DNA of 64,000 bases from positions 4,331,896 to 4,395,895 of the forward strand of contig JABAKD010000014.1 of assembly GCA_012845835.1 (NCBI GenBank), written 5' to 3'. The notes beneath the pieces were generated by a model, which did not search any database, had not been told where the DNA came from, and saw nothing but the letters and a program-made list of their open reading frames with translations. The stretch is from Undaria pinnatifida (lineage: Eukaryota > Sar > Phaeophyceae > Laminariales > Alariaceae). Position numbers and translations under genes: made by a program. Positions 1-11,315 of the stretch are shown here, piece after piece (within the stretch, counting starts at the first letter, position 1; each line of letters begins with the position of its first letter).

Positions 1-250
1 TTGTTGTAGGGTGTTATTCTTATCGCTTATGTTGTTGGTTGCGTGTAGCATCGTTGTTGGTGTTAGTGTTGTCGTCCTTCGGTTGGTGTTGTTATTTTTG
101 CCGTTCTGGCCGCTGTTCTTACTGCTGCCCTTGTGTTGCTGTTTATTGGTGGTGATTTTGCTATTGTCGTGGTTGTTGCTTTGTTATTGAAGTTTTTGTT
201 GTTTTACGTTTATGGTGTTGTCAAGGTTGCTGGTTTGTGTTGATGTTTTT
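1..250. repeat. TG-rich low-complexity DNA
   Basis: Degenerate GTT/TTG trinucleotide-rich stretch on the + strand, of the same type as 3411-4640 and 24830-25740. No gene is seen from here to the first CASP exon at 11233. Confidence 0.8.
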
Positions 251-614
251 GTTGTTTAAAGTCAATGTAGTTGCTTTGTTTGACCAAATTTAACTATGGA
301 AAATCGTTTTTGGATTCCAAGAACGGGTTTCTAAGCCCAATGCACCCGCTTTTTTTCGGCGGGACAGTAAAAAACACCGATACACCTCCTTTCTCCCCAT
401 TTAAAATGACGCATTCGTGTTTTGCAACAAATCACTTGGAATTACGAGCGTGGGATAATTTTTTCGGTGGTTGAAGAGTTAACCCTTTTAGAAATGTAGA
501 AAGTTCCCCACTCTAATTGCGCAAGTGGAGCGCCCTCGAACACGTGTATGCTGCGCTAAAGTGGGTAAGAATGAAGGCTCACCCTGGAGAGTCCTAAGTA
601 GGGATCGAGTGTGT

Positions 615-1320
615 ACCGTAGAACATGCAGGTTATCACGCCCCGGGAAGATCTTCCAAGTCGATCTTAAGGGGGGCGCAAAAACGAAAATGAAGACATGA
701 AATATAATGTTTCGATATGTTTTCATGCACACATCGCTCGGTGTTTGTAATCTCACCGTTGCCGGGAGAATCTGCTCAGAACTTGGTCCGACGGGGGGGG
801 GTGTTATCTTGCTTGTGCATCGTCCGGTACCACCGCAAATGGGAAAGAACGCGCAAGTTATCACAAACCCCGGGATGAGATTCCAAGTCGATTTCAAGGG
901 GGGCAAAAAAACGAAATTTAAGGCTTGGAAATAATTTGTCGAGATGTTTTCATGCACACATCGCTCGGTGTTGGTACGCTCTCCGTTGCCGAGATAATCG
1001 GCTCAAAACTTAGTCCTGGGGTGTGTGTTATCTTGCATGTGAATCGTACGGTCACGCCGCAAATGGGAGAAAACACGCAAGTTTAACACCCCCCGGGATG
1101 CTTTTCCAAGTCGATCTTAAGGGGGGCACAAAAGACGAAAACGAAGGGTTTGGATTGATCCTGTCGAGACATTGTCATAAACACACCACTCGGCTTTCGT
1201 ACTTTTTTCGTTCCTGGGTCCGCTCAAAACTTCATCCAAAGGGGTGTGTTGTCTTGCGTGTTATTCGCACGGTAATACCGCAAATGGAAGAGCGGAGCAT
1301 GGGTAACACACGGTAATACC
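615..1320. repeat. Tandem repeat, about 225 bp unit, three copies
   Basis: The block around TTCCAAGTCGAT recurs at 653, 881 and 1104 (steps of 228 and 223 bp). Each copy also carries a CACACATCGCTCGGTG-like block and an ACCGCAAATGGGA-like block. Copies have diverged by substitutions and small indels, and the short ORFs crossing them are not conserved in frame, so this looks non-coding. Confidence 0.85.
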
Positions 1321-1512
1321 GGGAATGGGAGAGCGTAGCTCGGAGGCTATGCGGTAACACCGCGAATGACAGAGCGGGCATACCGGTAATACCTCAAGTT
1401 GGCCGAGTGTGGAAACCTCTGGCAAGAACCGCAGCCAGAAAATATTGTGAAGGTGGTAAATCACGAGGTAGATTTTTTTTTGTTCTTTCTTTTCTATCTC
1501 GCTTTTAACTCT

Positions 1513-1789
1513 CCAGCTTGTGGACAAGCCGTGGTCACTGGTGTCGTCCCTTCTCTCCCCGGTACGGGCCTTCATTTTTATCCCGCAGAAGGTTCAGTGC
1601 TCGCATCGCTAGTCGGTGTTCATCCGATTTTGCTGGCTCACGCTGTCGCGTTTTTCGCGAGTCAAGTCAACTTTTGCACAAGAAAACATCCCTCCGAGTA
1701 CGAGTATGCACACGAGGGGGACTTGAACCAACAAAATCGACCTTAGTAGTTGCGGCGTTAACCCACTAGACACCATCCGGGGCGCCGAC
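1513..1789 (-). mobile_element. tRNA-derived SINE, copy 1 (best promoter)
   Basis: Read on the - strand, the element starts near 1789 with a tRNA-like head. The box A-like sequence TGGTGTCTAGTGGG is followed about 35 nt later by GGTTCAAGTCC, which fits the pol III box B consensus GGTTCRANNCC. The body carries the family signature CGCGAGAGCGTGAG-like segment and ends near 1513 with the common tail GACCACGGCTTGTCC...AAGCTGG. Five relatives occur at 2443, 34759, 37704, 54768 and 62757. Box A plus box B on a dispersed element with a shared 3' tail is the classical SINE layout; the partner LINE is unknown. Confidence 0.75.
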
Positions 1790-2124
1790 TATTCGCTAGT
1801 ATCCCCTGTCGAGCGATTCGCTCAATTTTAACCCTTGTGCTCCTCCTGCTCTTCTTGTCGCTTTTTGAGGCAATTCTTCGTACTTCTAGTGTGACATGTC
1901 CCAGTGTGAATTATGGCGAATCAAACCGGTCTTATCCGGAGGGTCTTGTTGGTCAGAACCAAAGCTCAAACACTTGATTCTTTTTGTTAGTATAAAATAT
2001 GCCTCAAGAACTGGCAACATGGACAAACACTCTAGAACTACCATATATCGTGTTATATTATATGATTCCGGAGATACAGAAAGTTACTCCTGAAAGTTCT
2101 CGGAATATTGCGGGGAGAATCCTG

Positions 2125-2340
2125 AGGACTACACCGGTGGGTGCTCTTCACATTAAAGTGATATTTCCACCCACCCACACCGAGCATAGGCCAGTGTCCG
2201 TGCCGATACCCCCAAGAGAGACGAGCTCTGCTGTGGTCACAAACTACGGGAAAGAGATGCACTTTGCAAATATCACACTTTATGGTGGCCGTGCAGCTTT
2301 TTACTTGCCTCGCGGAGTTGAACGGGTGCGAAAATGGCGC
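2125..2340 (+). repeat. Dispersed repeat family H, copy 1
   Basis: It contains CTTCACATTAAAGTGATATT, a CCACCCACC block, GTGCCGATACCCCCAAGAGA and GACGAGCTCTG. The same blocks in the same order occur in reverse orientation at 5690-5890 and, more degraded, at 6805-6990. Transposable origin is inferred only from dispersion. Confidence 0.7.
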
Positions 2341-2442
2341 AGCCGCATGTTTGGTCGGTTCCGGCTCCTGTTTGCTGCCCGTTAGTGGTAAGGTTAGGGG
2401 TTGGGTTGGGTCTACGCCCATACCTTGGAGTCATCCCATGCT

Positions 2443-2722
2443 AGCCGGTCGCCCCGGTGGCGTATCAGCCTCGAGCCTGGTATAGGTCAGTTTCGTGAGG
2501 TCGAATTCCCCCGAGTGCATGCTCGTATAAATTCGTGGGGACTTTTTTTTGTGCACAAATTGACTTGCGGAAAGCGCGAGAGCGTGAGTTAGCAACATTC
2601 GATGAAAAATCGACGAGCAATGGGATTGCTGAACCCTATGCGCGATAAAAATTGAAGGCAAGAACCGGGTGAGAAGGAACGACACTTGTTACCACGGCTT
2701 GTCCAGAAGCTGGAAAGTAGAT
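2443..2722 (+). mobile_element. tRNA-derived SINE, copy 2
   Basis: Full-length copy in + orientation. The head is GCCCCGGTGGCGTATCAG, then TCAGTTTCGTGAGGTCGAAT where box B is degraded, then the body with GCGCGAGAGCGTGAGTTAGC and GATGAAAAATCGACGAGCA, and the tail CACGGCTTGTCCAGAAGCTG. The tRNA-like box B match is poorer than in copy 1. Confidence 0.8.
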
Positions 2723-2756
2723 GTGTGTGAAAAAGAAGAAAATAACAAAAAAAGGG

Positions 2757-2990
2757 GTGCAGCATATTCTAAAAAGTTTCTGAGCTCTTCCCATGAGGAG
2801 CTCGATACCTCACCCGAAACCTTACTTGGAAGGCATTCGTCTCGCGCAACCCGACCAAGATTTTCTATGCGTTAGTCCTACACCAAATATACTCGTAAAA
2901 AAATCATGCTAATCGATAGTACCACTCTTGAGGAGCTCAACTACTCACGAACCTTTAGTCTAGCAACTGCAACCCCTACCGTGGGATGAC
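2757..2990. mobile_element. MITE family B, copy 1
   Basis: About 235 bp element running from GTGCAGCA to CTACCGTGGGATG. It contains the imperfect palindrome GAGCTCTTCCCATGAGGAGCTC and the conserved GCGCAACCCGACCAA. The family ends are inverted repeats of the type CATCCCACGGTAGGGGT / ACCCCTACCGTGGGATG. A second copy abuts it at 2999. Confidence 0.75.
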
Positions 2991-2998
2991 TCCTGGAG

Positions 2999-3258
2999 CC
3001 ATCCCACGGTACAGGTGCAGCAGAAAGTCCCTGAGCTCCTCACATGAAGAGCTCAGTGAATATCTCACCCGATACCGCATGACTTCGCAGGCGTTCGTTC
3101 GCACAACCCGACCAAGCTTCTATGCCTTAGTCCTCTAAAAACAACATACTCGTGAAATTTCTTGGCAAGTGACTAACCGGTAGTTCCTCACTTGAGGAGC
3201 TCAATCGGACAGGTACATTATTGTTTAATCCAACAACTCAACCCCTACCGGGGGATGA
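2999..3258. mobile_element. MITE family B, copy 2 (head to tail with copy 1)
   Basis: Starts CCATCCCACGGTACAGG and ends CAACCCCTACCGGGGGATG. It shares the internal palindrome CTCCTCACATGAAGAGCTC and the GCGCAACCCGACC-type block with the other B copies. Only a few bases separate it from copy 1. Confidence 0.75.
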
Positions 3259-3410
3259 CTCCCTGATTCTCACCAGGAGATGCTTGCTAGCCCGCCAAGC
3301 GTGAAGAACCCACCCCCCTAAAGATCTACCAGGTATGTGACCAGATTGTGAGAGAAGCTCGTAAAACTGGTGTTTTGGGCGTACTACTTGTTGAAACCAG
3401 TTATTTCGCA

Positions 3411-4640
3411 AAGTTTTTTTTTTTTTTTTGCTGGTATTAATAGTTGTTGGTCTTAAATACGTGCTGATGCTTGTTGTTGTTGTTGGTGGTGGTGGTGGTG
3501 GTGGTGGTGGTGGTGGTGATATTTTTTCGTCGGTGTTTCTTTTGTTCTCAGGTGTAATGGTCTCTCCGGTATTGTTCTTGTTGCGGCTGCTGTTGCTTTT
3601 GTGGTTTTTGTTTTTCTTGGTAAATGTCTTGATTTTTTGTATGTTTTGTTCGGTTCCGTCCTGTGTTGTTTTTTTCCGTCATTGTTCTTGCTGGTGTTGT
3701 GCCGGCTGGTGCCTAGGTGTTTTTTTGCTGGCGTGTTTTTGTTGGCGTGTCTGTATTGTTTTGTTTCGTTTTGTTCCTTGACTTGTGTTCTTCCCGGTAT
3801 TGCTCCTGTCGGCGTCGTTCCTGCTGGTGCTGCTAACATTTCGTTGTCAGTGTTTTTGTTTTGCCGTTGTTGTCTGTTTTTTTTGGGGCGGGGTTGAAAC
3901 CTCGGCTTCGTTGTTTCCGGCATTGTTGCTGTTGGTGCTATTGTAATGTTGGCATTGTTTGGCGTAGTTTTGTCATTGTTGTCTGACTTTTTTGTACTGT
4001 TGGCTGTGTTCGTTCCGGTGTTGTTCCTTATGGTGTCGTTCCCGCTGTTGTTATTGCCGTGTTTGCTGTCATTGTTTATGCGTTGGGATTTTTGTTTTTC
4101 CTTAATCCCCTCAGAGCCCCCAAACCCCTCCCAATACTAATTCCATATAGTTTTGTCCCCGAAAACGGGGTTTTCGTTGTAAAGACGTTAGCTACTGCTG
4201 TGTTCGTGTTGGTATTGTCCCGGCTGGTGTGATTGCCGTTGTTTTGTCCTTGTTTTTTTTCAGTTTTTTGTTGTTGTATTCCTGCTTTGTTCTTTCCGGC
4301 ATTGTTGTTGGTGCTGCTGTTGTTTCTGTCATTTTGTTGTCGTTGGTGTTTTGCTGTCTTCAGTGTTTTTGTTTGTTTAGTTCCTTAGCTGTGTTACTTT
4401 CGGTATTGCTTTTGTCGATATTGTTCCGGCCGGTGTATTTGTCGCCCTGTTGTCCATTGTTGTTTTTTGTCAACGTTGTTTTTGTTGTCCTCATTGCTGT
4501 TTTGTCATGATTGTTGTGCTCGTGTGTTTTTTTCCCCGGGTGTGTTCTTTCCGGCTTTCCGGTATTGTTCCTGTTGGTGTTGTCGTTGCTGGTGTCGCTT
4601 CTGCTGGTGTTGCTCTTGCTCATGTTGTTGCTAGTGACCC
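3411..4640. repeat. Poly-T then TG-rich low-complexity block with (GGT)n
   Basis: A 20-base T run at 3412-3430 is followed by degenerate GTT/TTG-rich DNA. A (GGT)n tract of about 12 units lies at 3483-3520. Open frames here read as Val/Leu/Phe/Cys or His/Gln runs on the two strands, a composition effect rather than coding signal. Confidence 0.85.
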
Positions 4641-4913
4641 AGCCCCGACCTGTGGTCGACTTTGCGGGCGCTCGCGGCTAGACTGCTATCACCATAGTCT
4701 AGCGTGAAATGTGTAGGTGCTCTATTTGGGTACTATACCTGATCAGTTAGCTGGCGCTCGTGGTAACGCTGATACGTGCCATGTTCTGCCGTGAAAGACG
4801 TACATGGTGTACCTCAGGAGATGTGATCGAGAGACTTTATCAGTAGACTCGATCATCGTGCAAATGGCAGTGGTATTGCTTAAATACCCACTACTATTGA
4901 TGCTGGACATTAA

Positions 4914-5015
4914 CATAATACACGTAAACAAATACACATACATGTACACATACACATACACCTGCACACACATGCACATGCACATGCACATACACATACA
5001 CATACACACATACGC

Positions 5016-5058
<43 letters not shown>

Positions 5059-5075
5059 TGCGCATAAACGTACAC

Positions 5076-5118
<43 letters not shown>

Positions 5119-5132
5119 TACATGCTTCAGCT
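4914..5132. repeat. (ACATAC)n microsatellite
   Basis: About 200 bp of CACATA/ACATAC hexamers with TGCACA interruptions. A second short tract of the same hexamer lies at 5265-5315, directly behind the family E element. Confidence 0.9.
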
Positions 5133-5172
5133 GTGATACATACGTTCCACTTTTGTTTTGTTTGTTTTGTTT

Positions 5173-5262
5173 TGTTTTTTCCTGGGATATTCTACTCCAG
5201 AGTGACTGGAGCCTGTCCTATGACCACGGACTTGATGTTGTGCAAATTGCTGTGAGAACAAC
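5173..5262 (+). mobile_element. Family E element with microsatellite tail, copy 1
   Basis: Core TCCTGGGATATTC, CCAGAGTGACTGGAGCC, TGACCACGGACTTGAT, then GTGAGAACAAC, immediately followed by an ACATAC microsatellite. The same core, ending at the same AACAAC junction, occurs at 24690, 26667 (- strand) and 46240. Confidence 0.7.
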
Positions 5263-5689
5263 ATATACATACACATACACATTTACATTCACATACACAT
5301 ACACATACACATACTGGTACGAGCTGGACCAGCCGTAAAACGTACACTATTTAAGAAAGTAGTACCTCCCGAACGCCTGCGAGCTAGGGCTTGAAAATTG
5401 GAGGCACTGACCGTGACACATGAGCGCATGTGCGAGAAGAAAAAAATGTAAAATATTATGACACGTTTATAGTTCGATTCGATCTCGACAAGAAACCGGC
5501 GAAGACTAAAAAACACCAACTAACAACTAAATTCCGTAATATAATCGTCGTTTCCGAGTATGGCCAAATATGGTGGAGAAGTTATTGAGGACACACGGAG
5601 AACATCGAAATCGGTTTCATTGCCCAATTCGTAACCCGCCACGAGTTATGGTGAATAAAAACACGATTTCATACTTTTAACATAAGTAG

Positions 5690-5890
5690 CAATAATGATG
5701 GTGCTCACTGCTAATTGCGGTTGGCATTGCATGGCGAAACCACCTTGCTGTGTTCGCAATGTGTATCTCTGTCTCGTTTGTGACTACCAGAGCTCGTCTC
5801 TCTAGGGGGCATCGGCACGGGCACCGGTTGTGCTGGATGTAGACGGGTGGAAATATTAGTTTAATGTGAAAAATACACACGCTGCGATGC
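5690..5890 (-). repeat. Dispersed repeat family H, copy 2
   Basis: Reverse-oriented relative of 2125-2340. On the - strand it reads TTCACATTAAACTAATATT, then GTGCCGATGCCCCCTAGAGA, then GACGAGCTCTGG. Confidence 0.7.
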
Positions 5891-6804
5891 AGCGCTCAAT
5901 GTTGCGGTTGTCTATCTGGAATTTCGACAGCGACTCGTCACGTCCGTGCAAAGTTGTTCATTTTCTGCCTTTTTTATACGTTTTATTTTTTCTGTCGAAT
6001 TACTGTCGTGTTTTTATTTTTTTGGGTTGCATTTCGGTCAGCAAAACAAGACGAAAAAGCCCCGGGAAGCTCACGTGTCGGTTGGTGCATGAGCAACACC
6101 GTGTCAGATTTTCAACTCCAACTGCGTAAAGTTGGGCGTTGCGTGGCCGATCTCCGGTTGTCGCAGTGTCTTGGCGGCCCAGCTCGTACGTATCAACAAG
6201 TTCGTATGCAATACGATACATATATCGGTATATTACACATACGTACACCTGCACATGTGTGCGCATGTATGACAGTAATACACACATGTACACATACTTT
6301 GTATAACTATATCAAATACGTCTATTGTGAATTCGTTACTTTCAGGGCCGATACTCATCTTTGCAAGCTGCGTGATGCACATTTTTACAACATACATATA
6401 AGCACACAAACGCATACGATACGTATACACAAACATATGCAGCACAAAGCTAACTACAAATGCTTCGATGTAACCAACATTCGTTCTGCTTTCTACAGTA
6501 TTAAAATGGCACCCAGTCGATAAAGTCCGCTTTTTGCTTTGTAGTGGCATCTACTACAGCAGCGCGGACCCACATTGTTTATACTCGTAGAGAGCCTCGG
6601 GAAATAATATTCGCGCGTGCTCATGGTATATGGCAACCATGTCATAGCCGGTGCCCGCTTCTCCATTTTCTCCTGCGACAGCAGTGCGGACGCACATGGC
6701 TTATCCTGGTAGAGGTTCGGGAAAATAAACGATGCTCTGTTTCACAGTCTGTGACCACTGCATAATTTGTACCTCTCTAGGATGAAGAATACTGATGAAC
6801 ACAG
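5891..6804. other. No gene recognised; CA/TA-rich patches
   Basis: Unassigned DNA with short ACATAC-like patches near 6235-6300 and 6390-6440. A segment around 6345 (CTCATCTTTGCAAGCTGCGT) recurs near 53160 and partly near 7845, so it is part of a further dispersed repeat. No conserved reading frame is seen. Confidence 0.5.
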
Positions 6805-6990
6805 TTGGTCATTGCGGTTGGCATTGCATGGCCATACCAGCTGCATTTTGCAACGTGTACTTCTGCCTCGTAGTTTGAGACCACAGAGCTCGAGGAGTCA
6901 TGAACGCGGAAACTGATTGTGCAGGATGTAGATGGGTGGATGTATCAGTTTAATGTAGAATACACCCGCTGGGTGTTCTAGCGACCTCGC
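6805..6990 (-). repeat. Dispersed repeat family H, copy 3 (degraded)
   Basis: Shares TGCGGTTGGCATTGCATGGC with the family H copy near 5720, and the GGATGTAGATGGGTGGA and CAGTTTAATGT blocks. Same orientation as copy 2. Confidence 0.65.
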
Positions 6991-8786
6991 GGGGTAGAAA
7001 GACCCGATTTGCGGTGAAGACAACACACACATACATGCTCTTGTGATGACCAAAAACTGTAGCGGGTACCCGTATTTGCTATATTCTCCTACTTCATATG
7101 ATACTATAGCGGTGAGGACTCGCGTTGTATATGCTCGTAGAGGGGCTCCGGAGAACCGTATTTGCTCATGCTCATATTGCGTATACAGGTATTGAACTTT
7201 AACCCTTTTCCCAGTGCAAAAAATATGATCCTACACTAATTTCCAGTAGTTTGTCCCCCCAAACGAAGGTGTAGTTCTCACGGAATTCTAAGCCGGTACC
7301 CGTGCTTTTTTTTTTTTTCTCCGACTGCAGCAGTGCGGGCAGACATTGTTTCGTACTATTGTATGGAGATGCTCTATAGAACAAAAGGGTTCACACATGC
7401 TCATACTATTTCTTTTTTTTTTACCCAACTAAAGCCGGGTATTGTACCCGTGTCTTTTTTTATTCTCCTGCAGCAGTGCGGACATTGTTCATACTCACAG
7501 ACAGGCTCGGGAAAAAATAGTCGCAAATGTGGATACCAGTCCCTATTCCCTAGATTGTACCTCCTCCTTATAACTATAATCCTTCAAGATCATCCTGGCA
7601 TCCCGGCTCCTCGAGGCAGACTCTGAGGTGTTTCCTCATCGTTGACCCTCGAGCGCGTGCGGTTGCGCACATAACCCACCTCGGTGTGTCTCCACACCTC
7701 CATCTGAGAAAGAGAAACCTGCAAAGGGACCACCGTCCCACACACATGGTCATATATGTATTATCAGCCATAGCCGGTACCCGTTTTTTTTATGTTAACG
7801 TTACGAAGAAAGTGGAGCGGTGAGATCGAGAAGTTCCCGGTGAGACTGGTCTTTGCAAGCTGCGTGTGATTCTTCGATCGCGCGTGCTGGGGGGTTGTCG
7901 TCCGCAGCGCGGTCGTGGTTGCCACGTAGAAACATCCTCCGTGGAAGCCCCCCGCTGACCCCTGCGCGGCTATCGATGACGCCGGCTGGGATTGTTGTAG
8001 GGCGTTGTTGCTGAACGGGCAGGGCTAGCTCACGTTGGCGAAGCCGTAGTGCTACCTACAGCTGCGCTACAGCGATTATAATGAGTAGAGATGTTGATGT
8101 CATTGCCCTAGTATATTTAACACCTCGTTAAGGATGCAAGTTAAACAAGCCCGCACCAAATCACCAACGCTCGGACCCAGTACCCCATAGTCGCTCTCTT
8201 CCGTAGTCGGAATTTCCCGAAGAGTGTAGCACGAGTACGAAAGGGAGGGTTGAGAGTATACAGGCCATAGCCGCCTGAGGTCCAGGCAGCTCATGATTTA
8301 TAGACCCGAGCGTACGACACAGCGCACGATTCCGAGGCCATCGAACTTGCGTCCTTGCGCCAAAGAGGGAATCGCCGGCCATTGAGTAATTTGTTTTTAT
8401 GCTCCGGCGTATGGATAACAATGGAGGTTAAGCGCACCACACTTCCAAGTAATGTGTCGTCCGTCTCGTTAACTCGGTTGACGAAACAACGAACGGTGCT
8501 CCAATGGTAACGGCAGCCCACGTTACCGCGACCACCGGCGGCTGTGGCAACGGAAGCGCAAGTAGACTTTTGTGTTTGTATGTGCTTTTCTTTTGTCCTT
8601 CGTCGAGTGGGTATACGTGCAGCCTAAGCTCACCACACTTGCGCGTGTGTGTCGGGTGTCAAGTTGGCTTGGTTGCCGAAATAACGATGGTGCTGTGGTA
8701 ACCGCAGCGCAAGCTACCGCCACCTCCGGCGGCTGTGGCCACGAGAGCGCAAGCATCCGCGACCTAATGCTGCCGTGGCCTGTTGA
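6991..8786. other. Gene-free DNA
   Basis: No frame with recognisable protein similarity. It includes T runs at 7306 and 7412 and a local duplication around 8520-8760: two copies of a block reading CCGGCGGCTGTGGC followed by GAAGCGCAAG or GAGAGCGCAAGC. Nothing else can be supported. Confidence 0.4.
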
Positions 8787-8801
8787 TGATGATGATGATG
8801 C

Positions 8802-8841
<40 letters not shown>
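8787..8841. repeat. (GAT)n/(ATC)n inverted microsatellite
   Basis: Five GAT units run into GCTC and then about 13 ATC units. Because GAT and ATC are reverse complements, the first arm can pair with the second, giving a hairpin-capable trinucleotide tract. Confidence 0.9.
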
Positions 8842-8862
8842 ACTGATGATGTTGTCGCAGTA

Positions 8863-9031
8863 CAGTAGTGGTTCCTATATAGTGCCGGTACGTGCTATCC
8901 AGAAATACCGGAACAGTAGCGGCAATCGGCATTACTCCGCATACTGCCACTACTGGTTGTTGTTGCCATCTACTCCAAACGATTTCACAGGCACTATAGC
9001 GGGCAACCGGCACTATAGAGTGACCACTACT
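8863..9031. mobile_element. MITE family A, copy 1
   Basis: About 170 bp bounded by inverted ends of the type AGTGGTCCCTCTATAGTGCC and its complement (here AGTAGTGGTTCCTATATAGT and CACTATAGAGTGACCACTAC). Internal CACTATAGCGG and AGTGCCGGT-like motifs recur in either orientation in all family members (18393, 20130, 25779, 33520, 40521, 40921, 46893). Confidence 0.8.
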
Positions 9032-9339
9032 TTTAGGTCTTTTTCCTGGGATATGTTCAGCCCGTGATCACTACAAAGGCTAAGAAAGCATCCCGACGGA
9101 AGAAGAAAAAAAAGCACAAGATAGTACGTGCGCCGCTGACGCGCGCGGGTATATATTGACCCGCCCTTGGAATCGGTCGTGTCTCGGAACGCGGTTGCCG
9201 TCCGAAATGTTAATTTTTTGTTCGTGACGCAGGTTTATTCACGCAAAAAACATATATGCACCCGTAGCGGTGTATGTACAAGCCATGCCCCCCTACATAA
9301 TACACTGCTGGTAGTATACCGATATACCTAGCTTGTACA

Positions 9340-9460
9340 GGTCCCAAACCGACCTGAAGCCTGAGCCCTAACCTAGCCCCAAAGTCATAGGGAGTGGGAT
9401 CCGGGTGTGTATATAAAATACAAAACTTTTGGTAGGGATGCCTGGCTTGTATGCACCCCT
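9340..9460 (+). repeat. Dispersed repeat shared with 34605-34718
   Basis: The blocks CCTAGCCCCAAAGTCATAGG, GGTGTGTATATAAAATACAA and GGTAGGGATGC recur as GTAGCCCCAAAGCCGTAG, GTGTGTACATAAAATACAAT and GGTAGGGGTGC at 34605-34718. Non-coding; the element type is unknown. The rest of 9032-9754 shows no gene. Confidence 0.7.
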
Positions 9461-9754
9461 AAAAATGTTAATAATTTTTTCATTATACATGCGCTCGCGA
9501 TTCTTTCGGTACACTCGGGGCGTTTTTTAGGGCATAAACGTATCATGGTTGATCTTTCTTCGAGCATAGTAGTGGGATGATTGAGTGAACGAGTACTGCC
9601 TGCAGACATAGTTGGGGGAAACTGCTGTAGGGAGCATACTTACATGGTTGGGCTTTTTTTCGGGCATAGTGCAACCTAATTGTGCTGTGACTACTTGGTT
9701 GAGGAGCGCTCTCTACCGTACCCCGGCACTGTGTTTGAGAAAATGTGAAATCTT

Positions 9755-10014
9755 CATTCCACGCTATGGGGTGCAGCAGATTCTAAGCTTTTTCTGGGCT
9801 CCTAACCTGAGAAACTAGCTCACCATCTCACCCGAAACATGACTTCGAAGGCGTTCGTTCGCGCAACCCGACCAACGTTTCTATGCGCTAGCCCTACACT
9901 AAACCTAAGATACTCGTAAAATTGTCGTACCAACAGGGTGGTTCCACGCTTGAGGGGCCCAACCGGTTAGACACAATTATTGAATCCAACAACTGCAACC
10001 CCTACCGTGGGATG
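9755..10014. mobile_element. MITE family B, copy 3
   Basis: Starts CATTCCACGCTATGGGGTGC and ends GCAACCCCTACCGTGGGATG, giving an imperfect inverted-repeat pair. It contains GCGCAACCCGACCAA as in copies 1 and 2. Confidence 0.8.
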
Positions 10015-10379
10015 GCTCGAAACTACATCCCGATGGACTCTCCCTTGGCCTCTAGGCACCGTTCGAAGTTAACACATGGCGCAAAATGTTGTAAAGCGTA
10101 GTATCTCTATTATTGATAACAGGCTCGCAGACCAAAAAGAGATATTGACATGCGACGAAATTTTTATCCCTGGGTAGCCATGGGGTCTACTATCATACGG
10201 ACGGACGTGTAGCTTTATCGTCTGGTCGGAAGCAAGAAATAGAAAAAAACGTGTGCCCTTTCTTCTCGCGTGCACCTATAGCTTCTCGTGTATAGCTGCA
10301 CCATCCCCACGATACTCCGTAATTCCTCAGTTTAGAACCGCCGTCATTAGGCCGAAAAATTCATGGCTTTCCATGCGTC

Positions 10380-10610
10380 ATGACCCGACCCACGGGCCGG
10401 GTTAGGACCGTTCTAAACTCTTTCGGGTCGGGTCGGGTCGGGTCGGGCCAAGACTTACAGTAGTTCAAAATATCACGGGCTAGAACGTGTCGGGTCAGCA
10501 GGTCGTCGAATCTCACGGGTCGGATCGGGTCTTGGATCACCCTGACCCGGCCCGACCCACGAGAGGTGACCCGACCCGTCAAAGCCCGGGGAGATATTTT
10601 GGCCACAAAC
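10380..10610. repeat. GGGTC-repeat family, copy 1
   Basis: Short (GGGTC)n tract at about 10425-10447, framed by GACCCGACCCACGGGCCGGG on one side and CGACCCACGAGAGGTGACCC on the other, with the spacer AAATATCACGGG. The same frame words occur around 36790-37030 and 57300-57760, so this is a dispersed element with an expandable pentamer core. Confidence 0.75.
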
Positions 10611-10619
10611 ATCCACCGC

Positions 10620-11175
10620 TATTGTTGCATGCGTCTGTCGTTGTCATTGTCGTTACCGCTATCTTCGTCATCGTCGTACTCGGCATTGCTGTGTTTGTCG
10701 GTGCCGTTGTTGTGGGGATCGTCATCGTTGTCGGCGTTGGTGCGGATGTTGTCGTTGTCGTTGTGGATGTCGTGATAACTTATCACCATTGTGTGCGGTT
10801 ACTGTTTCCGTCGTTGTCGTTTTGTCATCATCGTTTTTCGTTGTTGTTGATACTCGTAGCGTTTGTCGTTGTATATATTTTACCGGTGTCGGTGTATTTA
10901 TCGTTATCGTTATCGTTGTTGTTGTTGTCATTTTCGTTGTTGTGGACGTGATCCTTGTGGTTGTCGTTTTCGTTTTCGTTGTTGTGAACGTTATTCTTAT
11001 CGCTGTTCTTTTTGTATCGCTATAGCTGCCGGTACCGTTGTTGGTACCGCTATCGTTGTCGATGCCGTTATCGTTAGCGTTGGCGTTATCGCTGTCGTTG
11101 CGGTTGCGATTATCGTCGTGGTTGTCGTCATTGTTATCGTTATCGATATCGATATCGCCATGGTTGTCCCTTGAC
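10620..11175. repeat. (GTTGTC/GTTATC)n low-complexity block
   Basis: T/G-rich hexamer-like repeats fill the space directly upstream of the first CASP exon. No upstream CASP exon was recognised here. Confidence 0.85.
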
Positions 11176-11232
11176 GTGTCCCTTTGCCCCCCTTGTTGAC
11201 TGGACTGAACCCCGATTATTTTCGCAATCAAG

Positions 11233-11315
11233 GGCCTGGAACTTCAAGATGCGAAAGACTCCAGCCTCGCCCGGCGCAAGAACCTCGCCGAGCTAACCAA
11301 GGAGTTCCGCAAAAA
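11233..11315 (+). CDS. CASP: CASP exon 1 of those visible
   Basis: Acceptor CAATCAAG, a CTGAAC branch-like sequence 26-31 nt upstream of it, and a perfect GTGAGT donor at 11316. It opens in phase 0 with GLELQDAKDSSLARRKNLAE and continues LTKEFRK; the last two bases AA take A from the next exon to give Lys. This matches the region just after the family N-terminus (plant ARRKLAESTRDFKK-like). Since it starts in phase 0 within homologous sequence, at least one more coding exon must precede it. Confidence 0.9.

Noticed and set aside
1700-1789. Functional tRNA gene on the - strand
   Set aside because: Box A and box B are present, but the acceptor stem does not close and the segment continues into the dispersed SINE body.
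5440-5520. RFDLDKK frame as a possible CASP N-terminal exon (the family has an FDL motif)
   Set aside because: Lacks the Trp-x-x-FDL context, has no matching phase-0 donor, and is surrounded by repeats.
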